A stretch of 64,000 nucleotides of DNA, taken from contig NC_064227.1 of the NCBI RefSeq assembly GCF_023101765.2, forward strand, positions 6,023,592 through 6,087,591, written 5' to 3'. Numbering within the stretch: position 1 is the first letter of the stretch; each line of letters begins with the position of its first letter. Origin of the DNA: Spodoptera frugiperda. Taxonomy: Eukaryota; Arthropoda; Insecta; Lepidoptera; Noctuidae. The notes beneath the pieces are model-generated. The model did no database searches and had not been told where the DNA came from. It saw only the letters and a list, made by a program, of their open reading frames with translations. Made by a program: the position numbers and the translations under genes. Positions 25,001 to 35,403 of this stretch are shown in pieces.

Positions 25001-25633
25001 ATCAAATTTGTTTTAAAAAACATTGACTAACAAAATCTATTTAATAATGTATTCGCTACATGTACTTCTTTAAAGTAATTGTGTTGCTAGGTAAGCTAAC
25101 AGCATCTACCATAAACCTATTTCCATACTCAAAAAGAATAAAACATAATTATCCTAGCCAACACGTTAGACCTAACTAACAAAAAAGAGGGCTCGTCAAT
25201 TTAGACCAGTGCTATCACTTATCAGGCTATCAGTACCTTTATCAATCAATAACCAAATGATAAGCTTATCCTTAGTCCTATACTCGACTAATCCACAAGT
25301 AAAGGGGGGGTATCCACAAGTAAAGTAAAGGGGGTTAACTCAGGATCGCCATTAATCCTAGAACATCGACATACACAAACTTGCTTCGTCTCCAAGTAAT
25401 ATTGTTAGACTAGTCTAGATTGTCCTAGATATAAGCACTAGATCTAGGAATTAGATTTAAAACTTGTGTCAGAATGCTAGTTTGTGTTATGAGTGGTTCG
25501 TTAAGTTTGTGAGGGAATGTCTGTAGTGATTAGGTCGAATATTATTATGTGTACATATGTATAGTAATATGAAATTAGTCTTAAAGTTTTACCTTTGAAG
25601 GGTAGGCAGAGGTGCAATCACACAATAGTAAGA
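25001..25633. other. non-coding DNA
   Basis: No gene is recognised. CACAAGTAAAG is duplicated near 25297-25325 beside G runs. GGTAGGCAGAGGTG at 25601-25614 is another SINE-2 scrap. Confidence 0.5.
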
Positions 25634-25924
25634 AAAGTAAAAATCTATTTAGTCCGTCAGTTAGGTAATGGAAAAATATAAGTCATGTACTTTTTTGATT
25701 TTGTCATATAAGATGATGATACTTAGATGAAACGAATCACAGTTTAAGATGGGAGCAATTACGTATAAAACGTACCTAGAAGTGACGTCACACGATATTT
25801 CAAATCAATACACCTTCGAAAGTATTTGTGTCCTTAAGAAAATAAATAAAAAAATACGTGTCTAATGTTTTAAAATAATCTACAAGACGGACATTAAAAT
25901 AAAAATTCGTCATCTAACCTATTC
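25634..25924 (+). mobile_element. MITE family K copy
   Basis: It shares TTAGTCCGTCAGTTAGGTAA, ACGTATAAAACGTACCTAGA, CGATATTTCAAATC, GTATTTGT and ACGTGTCTAAT...ACATTAAAAT with the 35065-35403 copy. It ends in CATCTAACCTATT. The left terminal repeat is lost. A TGACGTCA at 25783 lies inside it. Confidence 0.7.
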
Positions 25925-26344
25925 TAGATTTTGTACTATCATCAAGATCAAACAGAAAAAGCCCCAAAAACGCCCATAGAAATCGAATTCTACTTTCAGC
26001 AGATGTGCTTACGACCAATTACACCAAGGACCTCCTTGATCTGATGTCATAAGCAGGGAGTATGAAGATTAATCTATTGAATGCTAATCAATAATTAATT
26101 ACATTAAGGAATATCCAATACGAATACGTAAAAGAGTTGAACAATAAATCAATACAGCAAAGTCAAACAAAAACCCAACCAATAATTACTAACTGGAACT
26201 TGTGTAAACTACTTATACATTCAAATGAATAGCACACAGAGAAGCAGCTATTATATTTTTAAATAGCCATCGGTAATAACTGACAATAACACTTATTCCA
26301 TACAGTTATTAATAACACGAGGTAATTATGACACACTCGTAATT

Positions 26345-26362
26345 GGGAGGGGGGGGGGGCGG
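26345..26362. repeat. short poly-G tract
   Basis: GGG, A, then eleven G followed by CGG. It is a simple sequence tract, prone to length error in assemblies. Confidence 0.8.
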
Positions 26363-26465
26363 TAATAAATAACAAAAGAACTTAGCCGTTAATTATATAC
26401 TGATGTCGGGGTATGTATGAATCACCGTTAGGAGTGCTAGGAAGGACTAAGGTCTTATAGTAGAT

Positions 26466-26672
26466 TTTTTTATAGTATTGGACGCTAAACGAGCAGACGA
26501 ATCACTTGATGGTAAGTAATTGTCGCCGCCTATGGATATCCGAAACACTAAAGGCGTTACAGGTGCGTTGCCGGCCTTTTTGGGGTTAGGAATTTAAGGG
26601 TTGTTTTGGAATCGGGGATTGGCAAGATTGGGAAGGGGGGTAATTGGGCCTCCGGTAACGGTATTTCTAACC
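26466..26672 (+). repeat. repeat B copy, 5' two thirds
   Basis: It contains AAACGAGCAGACGAATCACT, TGATGGTAAGTAATTG, GGCGTTACAGGTGCGTTGCC, GGAATTTAAGGGTTG, GGGATTGG and AATTGGGCCTCCGGTAAC. It stops before the AACGCAAGCGTT block. Confidence 0.8.
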
Positions 26673-26812
26673 CTCTGATAAGAGGAGGATTATAGTCTAG
26701 GTCAGTCTTAATCAGAAAATCATTGGACGCTTATTTTTTGACATATATTTTTGACCATACATTACATTAGCTTCACCGAGTAACATAAACCATAGTCAAC
26801 CAAATTCCTTAT

Positions 26813-26869
26813 CGTAGCGCTACGCCGTAGCTGCGTAGCCTCGTAGACGCACCAGCGTAGCGCGTAGCA
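26813..26869. repeat. degenerate CGTAG cluster
   Basis: CGTAG or GCGTAG occurs repeatedly within about 57 bp, with TAGCGCTA as a palindrome at the start. It could be a decayed minisatellite or a cluster of identical binding sites. Confidence 0.5.
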
Positions 26870-27268
26870 TTGAAGTTATTAGTTCAAGTTAAGCCTTTCG
26901 AGTATTTAGATCACGTTTGTAGTGAATGATATTAATTATTCCATTAATTATATGGAACGTTTCTATAGTAGAAATGTAATATATTGTGACATTGAAGAAA
27001 GGTTTTATTTCATGCACGTACTATTTATTTATTTTCATTTATATGAATAAATGATAAGTTATGGTGATGTTTATGTGACTTTATGTTATTTAATGTAGTG
27101 ATAGTTAATGTTGTCAGAAAAGATAAATATCCTCAAAGGATTAATGAATACAGAGTATCAAGGAGATGCGTTTTTATTAAAATAATGTTTCAATTTATTA
27201 TCATGTTCTTTAGCAAAAGAAATTGGCGCTTATAACAATTTTTATAGAATCGATTTATCAATTTGACA

Positions 27269-27448
27269 GTATGGTTGGCGCGTTGGCTGGACAACTGGCT
27301 GCCGTGTAACGTGTAGCAGGTCCCATTCCCGCACGAAGCAACTTTCTCTCAAATTATGTATTATGTTTCGGGTCTAGGTGTCATGTGCATGTGAACTTAT
27401 ATGTTTGTAAACGCACCCACGATACAGTTCAAAATATGAATGTGAGGA
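27269..27448 (+). repeat. SINE-1 copy
   Basis: A tRNA-like head (ATGGTTGGCGCGTTGGCTGG, ACTGGCTGCCGTG, then a damaged B box) is followed by the body blocks TTTCGGGTCTAGGTGTCATG, ATGTGAACTTATATG and TGTAAACGCACCCACGA. It is the most diverged head among the plus copies. Confidence 0.75.
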
Positions 27449-27481
27449 AAAGCTTAAAAAAACAGACATGACGAATCTATA

Positions 27482-27517
27482 AGGGTTCCGTTTTTGCCAT
27501 TTTGGCTACGGAACCCT
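27482..27517. repeat. small hairpin AGGGTTCCGT / ACGGAACCCT
   Basis: Perfect 10-bp arms separated by 16 bases. The arms are a motif of dispersed lepidopteran repeats. No poly-U follows, and eukaryotic transcription does not use such terminators. Confidence 0.6.
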
Positions 27518-27899
27518 AATTAGGCACAAACGCGAAAACAAAACGGATAAATTTGTACTACGTTAACTTAACAATCTGTAGTAAGTTAGGATTATACCCC
27601 ATTCTATCTTCGCCATTTCGTTCTATTTCAGTTTCATTTTAAAAGCTCAAAACGTTCTTAGAATTCAGTTATTTAGTTTAAAAGTGAAAATATTTTTCGC
27701 TGACTCATATTCACTTTCTATTGAGGTCACTTTGGGTCAAGTCTGGGTCAGCTGATGGCATATTTTGCTATTTCATATAGGGTTTTATGAATAACATAAA
27801 TATTTACATGTCTGTGACATTGATATTATAATGGCTTTTATTTTTAAAAGGGTTTGTAGTTTAATTAGGCTTTGTAGGCTAAAATATAGTATTCTTTTC

Positions 27900-27976
27900 A
27901 AAGAGGAAAAATCATCGAATGACTTCTCCCGCCTTGGGGGAGGCGAGAGGGAGTGTCAGACTTTTACTGACTAAAA
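27900..27976 (-). repeat. repeat A fragment, 3' half
   Basis: AAATCATCGAATGACTTCTC, CGCCTTGGGGGAGGCGAGAG and CAGACTTTTACTGACTAAAA are the complements of the A 3' half. The element is cut where family Q sequence begins. Confidence 0.75.
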
Positions 27977-28043
27977 ACAAAATCGTTACTAAGGAATACT
28001 TTAAGTCTTTAAGTAATCATTAAATGTCTCTGAGTACGACAGT
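27977..28043 (+). repeat. family Q end fragment
   Basis: ACAAAATCG.TACTAAGGAATA, AATCATTAAATGTCTC and GAGTACGACAGTAA also occur at 61454-61519. In both places a minus-oriented A copy lies just to the left. Confidence 0.65.
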
Positions 28044-28589
28044 AAACAATCAAATTTGGTTCAGTCATTCCCGAGTTTTGCGTTTACGAAATTATTTACC
28101 AATAATATTTATGATTAAATTAATGGAAATAAGAAGAAAATAATAATGGTGTATAACCATTATCGCCCAGACAGAAATCTCAGCGCAGTTTTCCATCAAT
28201 TTCTTACAACAAGACAATATTCACTAATGTTACTCACAAAACATAAAGAAAGGACAATAATAGTTGCCATCTTTTGTGTGCCAAAGTTGCCATTGTCTCT
28301 GGCTAAAGATAACATGGCGGATTATGCCAGTGTTGCCAGTACAATGGCATTGTGTGGCAAATAGCTTTGCTTGGCTCCAGGTGGCATGGAGGCTTGATTT
28401 TAAGGCTTTGATGGTTATTTAGTGGTTTATTGATGTTCTCTTGTTTTTTAATTAAAATGGATTGGTTTTATTTTGTTAATAAAAGGTTTCTACTCAATAA
28501 TGTTGAAGTAAATAGGTAAAAAGAACAAAAGATTGGATGTAAGCTATTGTTTCAGGGCCTTTGTTCCTACGTTAAAATATGTTTTTTTT

Positions 28590-28676
28590 TTATGGAATAA
28601 GCCGGTAAACGGGCATACGGATCACCTGATAGTAAGCAGTCGCCATCGCCCATGGACACATGAAACACAAAAATTG
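28590..28676 (+). repeat. repeat B fragment, 5' end
   Basis: ATAAGCCGGTAAACGGGCAT, CGGATCACCTGATAGTAAGC and CATGGACACATGAAACAC are the first blocks of family B. It is cut by the LINE tail that follows. Confidence 0.75.
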
Positions 28677-28680
28677 TTAT

Positions 28681-28788
28681 TGAGATGATGATTTTAATGG
28701 TATATCAGCCGTATGCCGTCCACTGCTGAACATAGGCCTCCCTCTTTGACTTCCAGATAGGCCGGTTGAAAGCAACCTGCATCCAGCG
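28681..28788 (-). mobile_element. LINE 3'-tail fragment, minus orientation
   Basis: TGAGATGATGATT then CAGCCGTATGCCGTCCACTG and GAACATAGGCCTCCCTC match the well-known 3' tail of lepidopteran non-LTR elements, whose sense strand ends in GATGATGAT. The sense-oriented equivalent is at 41570-41630. No reverse transcriptase frame remains. Clade assignment is not possible from this. Confidence 0.55.
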
Positions 28789-29322
28789 GCAAAAATCATA
28801 GCACGAAAACGCTTTATAGTGTCTTGAAAGAAAGATAAATACACACTCTTGCATTTATAATATTATGTAAGTATCGTTATACTTGGATATTATAAATATT
28901 ATAACAAATATTGACAAATCATATCATTTTAAGATTGGTCAATATTTATTAGCGCATCATATATAAATTTATAAAAATATAAAACCTATCCATCTGAAAA
29001 AGACCTAAACTTCTAAATAAAAACAAACAAAAAACTAAAACAATGGAATAAAAAAAAATCATCAAATAAAACATATTTAACAATACTGACGACCTTAAAC
29101 TCCCATGGACCAGCGTCAATTAATAATAAAACACATATAAATCAGCCATGACGACACGACAGACCATGGGATTTATTCAAAACAATAAAACTGAGTAATC
29201 AAAGCGAGCCATCATGGCGGACACACCATAAACATTAATGACAGAAGTTCCATTACACTATAATATTCTATGTATTTCCTTTTATTTAACTACTACAAAA
29301 AGGGTGGAAAATTAAGACTGTT

Positions 29323-29562
29323 CTGAATAAGCCGGTAAACGAGCAGACGGATTACCTATTGGTAAGCAATCGCCGCCGCCTATGGACACCCGAAACACCA
29401 GAGGCGTTACAAGTGCATTGCGGGGTTTTCCGGGTTAGAAATTTAAGGGTTGTTGATTGAAGATTGGAAAGGGGTGTAATTGGGCCTCCGGTAACCTCAC
29501 TCACACAACGTAAGCGTTGTTTCACGTCGGTTTTCTGTGAGGCCGTGGTATCACTCCGGTAT
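29323..29562 (+). repeat. repeat B copy, nearly complete
   Basis: Blocks from ATAAGCCGGTAAACGAGCAG to TTTTCTGTGAGGCCGTGGTA and TCACTCCGGT are in order, including ACGTAAGCGTTGTTTCACGT. A short internal section is missing between CATTGCGG and TTAGAAATTTAAGG. Confidence 0.8.
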
Positions 29563-29617
29563 ATGGTTAGACTTGATTGTTTTACTAATTAATTTTTTTA
29601 CAGAGTTGAGACTTCTG

Positions 29618-29765
29618 TACCCTTAGTACGAGTTTGCTTTAAGTTGAACGAAAATGAAATGAGAGCGGTGCAGCGCTCTGATTGGCGCGTGCAAATGAAC
29701 CAACCAATTAGCGCTGAACTCGCTCTTGCACTTGCAGCCACTCATCAAGCGAGTTCCTTTAAGAA
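29618..29765 (+). mobile_element. MITE family E copy
   Basis: GTACCCTTAGTACGAGTTTG, GAGAGCGGTGCAGCGCTCTG, AACCAACCAATTAGCGC and a weak right end near GAGTTCCTTTAAG. The inner GCGCTCTGATTGG and CCAATTAGCGC pair as an inverted repeat. Confidence 0.65.
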
Positions 29766-31587
29766 AACCCATAACTTGAATCCCAACTAGTTTTCTGTAT
29801 TTTTTCCCATTGGTCATCAGTATTTATTACCGGCTGCGCACACGCACGCTAAGATTCAGACGTGCGTCGCAGACATCCGGTAAGGTCAGTGATTACTGTT
29901 ATTAGACGACCTTACTTGACAAACAAACAAACATACATACAGACTAAATAGTAATGTAATATTTACTTAAAGAATTAATAATGATTTTTTAAGTAAACCT
30001 CCTTAAATTTTCTTTACCGCCTAAAATTTTTTAGTGAAGTAACAACCTTAAAACCTTCTTCTAAGGCTGAAAAATACTATGTTAAAAACCGCATCAAAAT
30101 CTGTTTGATGAACATAATATTTACAAATATACTCTCTTTATCTTTAAAGTTTTTTTTTATTTTATCAAAAAAGTAGGGTAGTCAAAGCATCTAAGCAGTG
30201 GTGTTGAGATTTTCTCTAAACGGTCAAGAGACAACTTTTTTTTTCTTTTTCAATTTTTTTGGGTGGATCGAACACATATAGTAGTTTAAAGTGTTTATAG
30301 ATACATTAGGCGTCAAGGATTTGTGACCAGCTCCTCGATCACCGGTTTACTGCATAGATAGGGACCACCCATTCAAAGTGACCATTTAAAAGTACCCTAG
30401 TAAAAATTGACCTTAACTTCAATAGCGCGATTGAGTAAAAAACTCAAAAAATCTTTTTTTCTAACTTACAACCTGTATTTTTCAGTAAAATAACATCTAA
30501 TTGTTATGTTAAATACAGGTTATTATCGCTAAACTAACGTATAGTTAGTGTAAAATAATAAAAACATAGTTTTAATTGTAATTTTTATAAACATCGAACA
30601 ACCACTGCCATCTATTATGATTTATAGGAATTACTATTTCGAATTAAAATTCCTTAATCAAATCATTTAAGGATCATTTTTTTGAAATAAGAACGAGTAC
30701 AATTTTTACCGTTAAAATAACAACGTTCGATTTATAAAATCAAGGAGACTTATTCTATATTCTATTTTTGAATTGCAAATTATTCGGTTTCTCGTGAACT
30801 CTAGAGAATAAAAAGTATGTATCTACCCACGTTTTTTCAATATTATCATGCGGGTATGAGTATATCTATTTTACGGACCTATCAATTTGATTTTTATAAA
30901 TAAATTCTGATATCGCTTTTGATCTACGTACGTAGGTATATCATAATAATTCTTTTCAGACGTTACGTTAACTGACTTATATTTCAAAAAAACAATCAAA
31001 TTGTTAGAACGAAACATTCCTGATTTTATTGAAAATCGTATCGCTATAAAAAAAAAACTAGAACTACCATTTTAAGTTGGACTATTATGGGGTTTTATGT
31101 GAATAGAAAGGGAGGTCTAGACTGTTGGTCGTGTAATGTTCCCGTGTTATTGAAGACAAGCCAAAACTTCGTAGTTAAAGGCCAAAAGAAACAAACTCGC
31201 AACAATTATGCGCACGAGCATTTTGAAACGATATTTTCTAGTTGAAAATCGTTCGAATGACGTCATTCGGCCAATTAAGCAGAAATGTGGACATTCGAAG
31301 TTATTAGTACTTCAGGAATAAACTGAAGCTGAAAGAAAGTGTTTCAGGAATTGTTTATTTGATAGCATTTTATACATATGTTATGTTCAATTTCGTATTT
31401 TTTTTTTATTATAATAATACAAACTATTACACGTGGCTTCGTCCGTGTGACCAAGTGAAACAATCACGGTAGCCAATTCATTTATACTCCAAACAAGAAA
31501 AAAATACCATAAAAGCGCTCGGCTACGATGCGAAAGAACAACAAACAAATAAACAGACAAACTTTCGCATAATTTTAATATTTCAAC
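29766..31587. other. non-coding DNA with decayed repeat fragments
   Basis: No gene is recognised. The block at 30050-30115 (CTGAAAAATACTAT, AAAACCGCAT, AAATC) recurs at 36020-36080. TGACGTCA lies at 31258-31265. A short hairpin at 30470-30521 is listed separately. The minus frame 31387-31680 reads through SINE-1. Confidence 0.5.
30470..30521. repeat. 52-base hairpin
   Basis: Perfect outer arms AACCTGTATTT and AAATACAGGTT enclose an inner pair TAACAT/ATGTTA. The stem is short and interrupted, so a microRNA precursor is unlikely. Confidence 0.5.
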
Positions 31588-31764
31588 TGCACGGTTGGCG
31601 CAGTAGCTAGGCAATTGGCTGCCGTGCAACGTGACCCGGGTTCGAATCCCGCACGGAGCAACTCTTTGTGTGATCCACAAATTGTTGTTTCGGGTCTGGG
31701 TGTCATGTGTATGTGAATTTGTATGTTTGTAAATGCACCTACGACAAAGGAGAAAATCCTAGTG
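31588..31764 (+). repeat. SINE-1 copy, best tRNA-like head
   Basis: TGCACGGTTGGCGCAGTAGC (A-box region) and CCGGGTTCGAATCCCGCAC (perfect B box) form a tRNA-like head of about 70 bases. The body follows: GATCCACAAATTGTTGTTTC, GGGTCTGGGTGTCATGTGTA and GTAAATGCACC. The end is GAGAAAATCCTAGTG. Head plus unrelated body plus copies on both strands define a pol III SINE rather than a tRNA gene. Confidence 0.85.
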
Positions 31765-31870
31765 AGTATAATTTTTATTATAGAAAAAATTATAGTTAGT
31801 TTAAGTTGTTAAAAGTCACAATAAACATTTCCATATTATGTAAAACGTGATTCTTTATTTTTGATCGAAA

Positions 31871-31950
31871 TACTGCCTAATTAGTCGAGTGTTTACTAGA
31901 CCGACTGCCGCGCAAAGGGTCTCAGGATCGATTCCCACGATGCACTACTA
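31871..31950 (+). repeat. tRNA-like head, probably of SINE-2
   Basis: AATTAGTCGAGTGTTTACTA, GACCGACTGCCGCGCAA and GGATCGATTCCCACGATGCA resemble a tRNA half with a degraded B box. Intact relatives lead into the SINE-2 body; that link is from general knowledge of such elements and is not shown in this window. Confidence 0.45.
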
Positions 31951-33178
31951 AAAATAGTGAACAAACGACAATTAGCAAAGCTATTTTAGTAGTGATTTTT
32001 ATAAAAAATATTAAGTAAAGTTATATTTGTGAATAGTTTTCCTTGTTGCAAGTTTTTTTTTTGCCGGAAAATTAAAAAGTTATCAAAGCGGTCGGCTGTT
32101 GGTCACTGCAGCTGTTTGGTAACAGAATATTGAACTTTAACACTGTTGATATTAAATTGAAAATTGTTTAACGTAAATATTGTCGAACTATGGGGTGGTC
32201 GAAAAAGTTTTTATACATTTTGTTTAAAAAACATTGCTTTGCGGGAAATGGGAAAAGAGTTTGATTATAACATCTCGCTTGCTATTTTTGAAACAGTCTT
32301 TAAAGTGTATTTTTACCAGATATTTGTCTTAATAGGAGCCTTATTTCAAGTATCGGGCAATAACACACATACTTATTCGAAAATGGGCGGTTGACGTATT
32401 AAATACATATGTAGGTATGTATGACATCACTTTTTCACCAATCAAGCTATAAGGGAGTCGTATATTTTACATAAATACTAGTTTTTGTCCACGGCTTTAC
32501 TTTACTATTCGTAAAATGTGCAAAAAACGATTCCTCTTGAATCGATCTATCGATTAAAAAAGCCGCATCAAAACCCGTTGCGCAGTTTTAATGATCTAAG
32601 CTCCATCTGAAGGTTGTCTGTAAAAATAACCATGTGCGATGAGACCGCATATGGTGCACTATGCTTATTTAAGTTGTCCTATGTGTGTCTATGTCCCACA
32701 GATAGCTGAAAGCGACTTTGTTTTATACCACGAAGTAATAATATCACAAACTATTATAGCTATATAATAACAGTCAAAAATAATTAGTTCTCAGCTCAAT
32801 TCAAAGCAAAATAAATAAGGCATGATGTTCACAAAGTTCCCCTATTCCTTATAATGTAGATAATTCATGAAAGACCGCGATGAATCGACGAGATTCGCCC
32901 AATCGATTAATCTTTCGACGGTACGAGCCGCGCTAAAGTAAAAGGGTTCGAAAATTAGATTACTCATGCGCAAAATTGTATTATACATACATACTTACAT
33001 ACATTTTGTATGTTTGTATGACCTGCAAGTCTTGTGTGAAAGTAAAAATAACCTACCTCATATGTATTGTATAAAACAGGGTTCAATGGATTTGAAATCT
33101 TATCGTTTTAATTATAAAGTTGAAAATCTATAGCAGATTTCTGTCAGAATCAATATATGATAAGACTTCCAGCCCAGG
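31951..33178. other. non-coding DNA with repeat fragments
   Basis: No gene is recognised. The phrase AAAAAGCCGCATCAAAACCC then GCGCAGTTTTAATGATCTAA at 32558-32600 is typical of decayed lepidopteran transposon sequence. ACATAC-type simple repeats occur near 32985-33020. The plus frame 32164-32394 has no known domain. Confidence 0.45.
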
Positions 33179-33193
33179 GCTGCCCTCTAGTGG
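33179..33193 (-). promoter_or_regulatory. CTCF-like site, full consensus match
   Basis: The minus strand reads CCACTAGAGGGCAGC, which fits every position of the 15-base metazoan CTCF consensus CCASYAGRKGGCRSY. CTCF is present in Lepidoptera with conserved zinc fingers. Binding is an inference. Confidence 0.45.
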
Positions 33194-33324
33194 CCAGTAA
33201 GAACAACCTATTTGTCAGTAGACTTGGTTAGTAGATATTGAAACTGGCCGGAAAACACAATTATTTAACTGATGGAATATACATACAATTTATGCAATAA
33301 CTAAGGTTTTTGCTTATCTATATA

Positions 33325-33450
33325 TTAATACGTGATGCAGAAACTTTGGACCGCTTTTTACGAAAATTGCGCGGACGTAGGAGCATAAAATTTGGTACAC
33401 TTATAGTTTATGTGTAGGAGAAGTACAGAACGCTAATATTTTTCAAAAAT
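33325..33450. repeat. dispersed repeat-like block
   Basis: TTTTACGAAAATTGCGCGGA and AAAATTTGGTACACTTATAG are phrases I associate with dispersed lepidopteran repeats. No second copy lies in this window, so the call is weak. Confidence 0.3.
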
Positions 33451-33857
33451 AATGCTTATAAAGTACATTAAATCAATAAATAAAACATTACACACACATG
33501 CATAGTATCTGATCGTATGTGATCGTATTTGACAAAACGTCAAAATCGATAGACATTGCGATGATATTCTCACGTCTCATATGAAAAGAGTTTTATAAAA
33601 GAGTTTGTTTGAGTTTGAGTTAAATAAAAATTATCCTTGAACGTATGTTAAGTGGTATTGTAAATTAAATCGTATATGGTTGAATTTCGACCACTAGGCG
33701 ACCACTAGTTAGGTATAATTAGGCGTTGTGTTGTTCATAATTTTATGCCAAACTCGTTGGAATGTCTGTATTAAAATAAATAGCTTATTACGGGTATTTA
33801 TAACTAACTACGTATAATATTGAATAATAACTATTATAAGGTAGGTAGGTGTAATAT

Positions 33858-33940
33858 CTATAATATAAAAATCAATTGCTGTTCGTTAGTTTCGCTAAAA
33901 CTTGAGAACGGCTGAACCGATTTCGAAAACATTGTGCGTG
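33858..33940 (+). repeat. repeat S copy
   Basis: AAAAATCAATTGCTGTTCGT, TTAGTTTCGCTAAAACTTGA, GAACGGCTGAACCGATTT. The inverted counterpart at 58493-58615 carries AAATCGGTCCAGCCGTTCTC and CTAACGAACAGCAATTGATT. Confidence 0.65.
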
Positions 33941-34198
33941 AATTATCAAGAAAAAAATTCTAAAGGTGAGAAAATAATGTTTGAAATGGTACGAAGTTTA
34001 CCAGATCAGTAAGTAATAGATAAGTACCTATCTTTATTATCTTATTCTTCTTTTAAACAAAACAACAGATCTCCAATAAAACGTAATTTAAATTCAAACT
34101 ACAAATAAGTCTAATAAAAATTCTAACTTCATACGAATACCGCTAAAGGATTCCGGGATTTCTCATGATGGAAATCTTAGGTCATTGCTTAAGCTCGA

Positions 34199-34247
34199 GG
34201 GGGGAGTTTGGGGGTGGGGGTTGGCGGGGTAAGGGGTGAGGGGGGGG
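34199..34247 (+). repeat. G-rich tract with quadruplex potential
   Basis: Six runs of four or more G (34199-34204, 34210-34214, 34216-34220, 34226-34229, 34233-34236, 34240-34247) have loops of 1-5 bases. This meets the usual G-quadruplex pattern on the plus strand. It is striking in AT-rich DNA. It is followed by a GC-rich segment up to about 34310 with GTCGCCTCGATGCCGGC. Confidence 0.8.
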
Positions 34248-34430
34248 AGTATGAGGGTGGGTCAAGGACGAACCGTCGCCTCGATGCCGGCTCTTAATGC
34301 TTCGAGAGCCACCGAGTGTTTTTACCAATAATGTTTGTCTTACATATTATAAGTCCAGTAGATAATGTTGTACATTTCTAAATGTACTATGTACTATATC
34401 GTGACGTCATCGTACACTTTGTTCTAAGGT

Positions 34431-34780
34431 CGCTTTTATACCAGATGTGCTATGCTACGTTGCTGTGGATGCGTTTGGTTTTCACTAATCATGTTCATTG
34501 GTACACATAGCTTAGCACTGGTGGAAACGGACTCAGCTAAGCTATGTTTTTTTTTTTTATATGGAAAGATGCGTGCTATGGATGCGTGTTATGGATGCGT
34601 GCTATAGATGTGTGCCATGGATGGCTTCTCTACTATCGATACATCTCATACTCGAGCTGCGCATCTTCCTCGCACAGCTACATAGCTTAATATCAGTGGA
34701 AACGGTCACATAGTTGCACAACTTAGCTATTACATCTTCGTAGCATAGCTACATAGCACATATCTGGTGGAATAGCACCG
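34431..34780 (+). mobile_element. MITE family D, full length
   Basis: Left end TACCAGATGTGCTATGCTAC and right end CATAGCACATATCTGGTGGA are inverted complements. Inside are TAGCACTGGTGGAAACGGAC, a T run, ATGGAAAGATGCGTGCTATG with three short GCGTGCTATGGAT-type iterations, and CAGTGGAAACGGTCACATAG. No protein is encoded. It is flanked by a 32-bp direct duplication (34401 and 34796). Confidence 0.85.
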
Positions 34781-35064
34781 TAACCGTACTGTATTATGAC
34801 GTCATAGTACACTTTGTTCCAAGAGCGTGAGATAAGTTTGGTTATGTCATGACTTTGTATTTTAATACAAGTGTGGGGTATTTAATTATGTATTGTATTT
34901 TATTTTGGAAGTTTGTGTTGGTGTTGTTTTGAAAATGAGTTTGTATCATATCATATCATATTATATCTTCTTAGATTTTTTTAAGTACGTATAGATTTAT
35001 ACGTGTGCTTTTTTTACCGTGTAAAGTAAAGTACCTAGTATATTTTAAATTCTGAAAAGTAAAA

Positions 35065-35403
35065 TAATAGGGATGATGACAGGGTATGAAAATTAAATCT
35101 AATTAGTCCGTCAATTAGGTAATGAGAAAATATTAGACACCAATATATTTTTATTTTATTTTAGTCATGTAAGATAACAATACTTTGGCAAAACGAATCA
35201 AAGTTGGAGGTAGGAGGAGTGGGAGTAAATACGTAATTTTTACGTATAAAATGTACCTAGAAAATTACGTTATGCGATATTTCAAATCGAAATAGCTTCA
35301 AAAGTATTTGTTTTCTTCGTAAGAAAATAAAAAACACGTGTCTAATATTTTAAAACAAACTACGAAACAGACATTAAAATATAAATGAGTCATTTACCCT
35401 ATT
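35065..35403 (+). mobile_element. MITE family K, full length with terminal inverted repeats
   Basis: Left end AATAGGGATGATGAC and the complement of the right end AATAGGGTAAATGAC match at 12 of 15 positions. Internal blocks are shared with 25634-25924 and 43586-43715. No reading frame. The superfamily is uncertain. Confidence 0.75.

Noticed and set aside
27482..27517. Rho-independent terminator
   Set aside because: No U run, and the genome is eukaryotic; it is a transposon-derived palindrome.
30470..30521. MicroRNA precursor
   Set aside because: The stem is only 11 perfect pairs plus a separated 6-bp inner stem, below the usual precursor length.
31588..31660. tRNA gene because of perfect GGTTCGAATCC B box
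   Set aside because: It is followed by an unrelated body present in several copies on both strands, so it is a SINE head; a clean clover-leaf was not found.
31387..31680. Minus frame with the CGIRTRVTLHGSQ phrase
   Set aside because: That phrase is the usual translation of a SINE tRNA-like head; it is not a protein.
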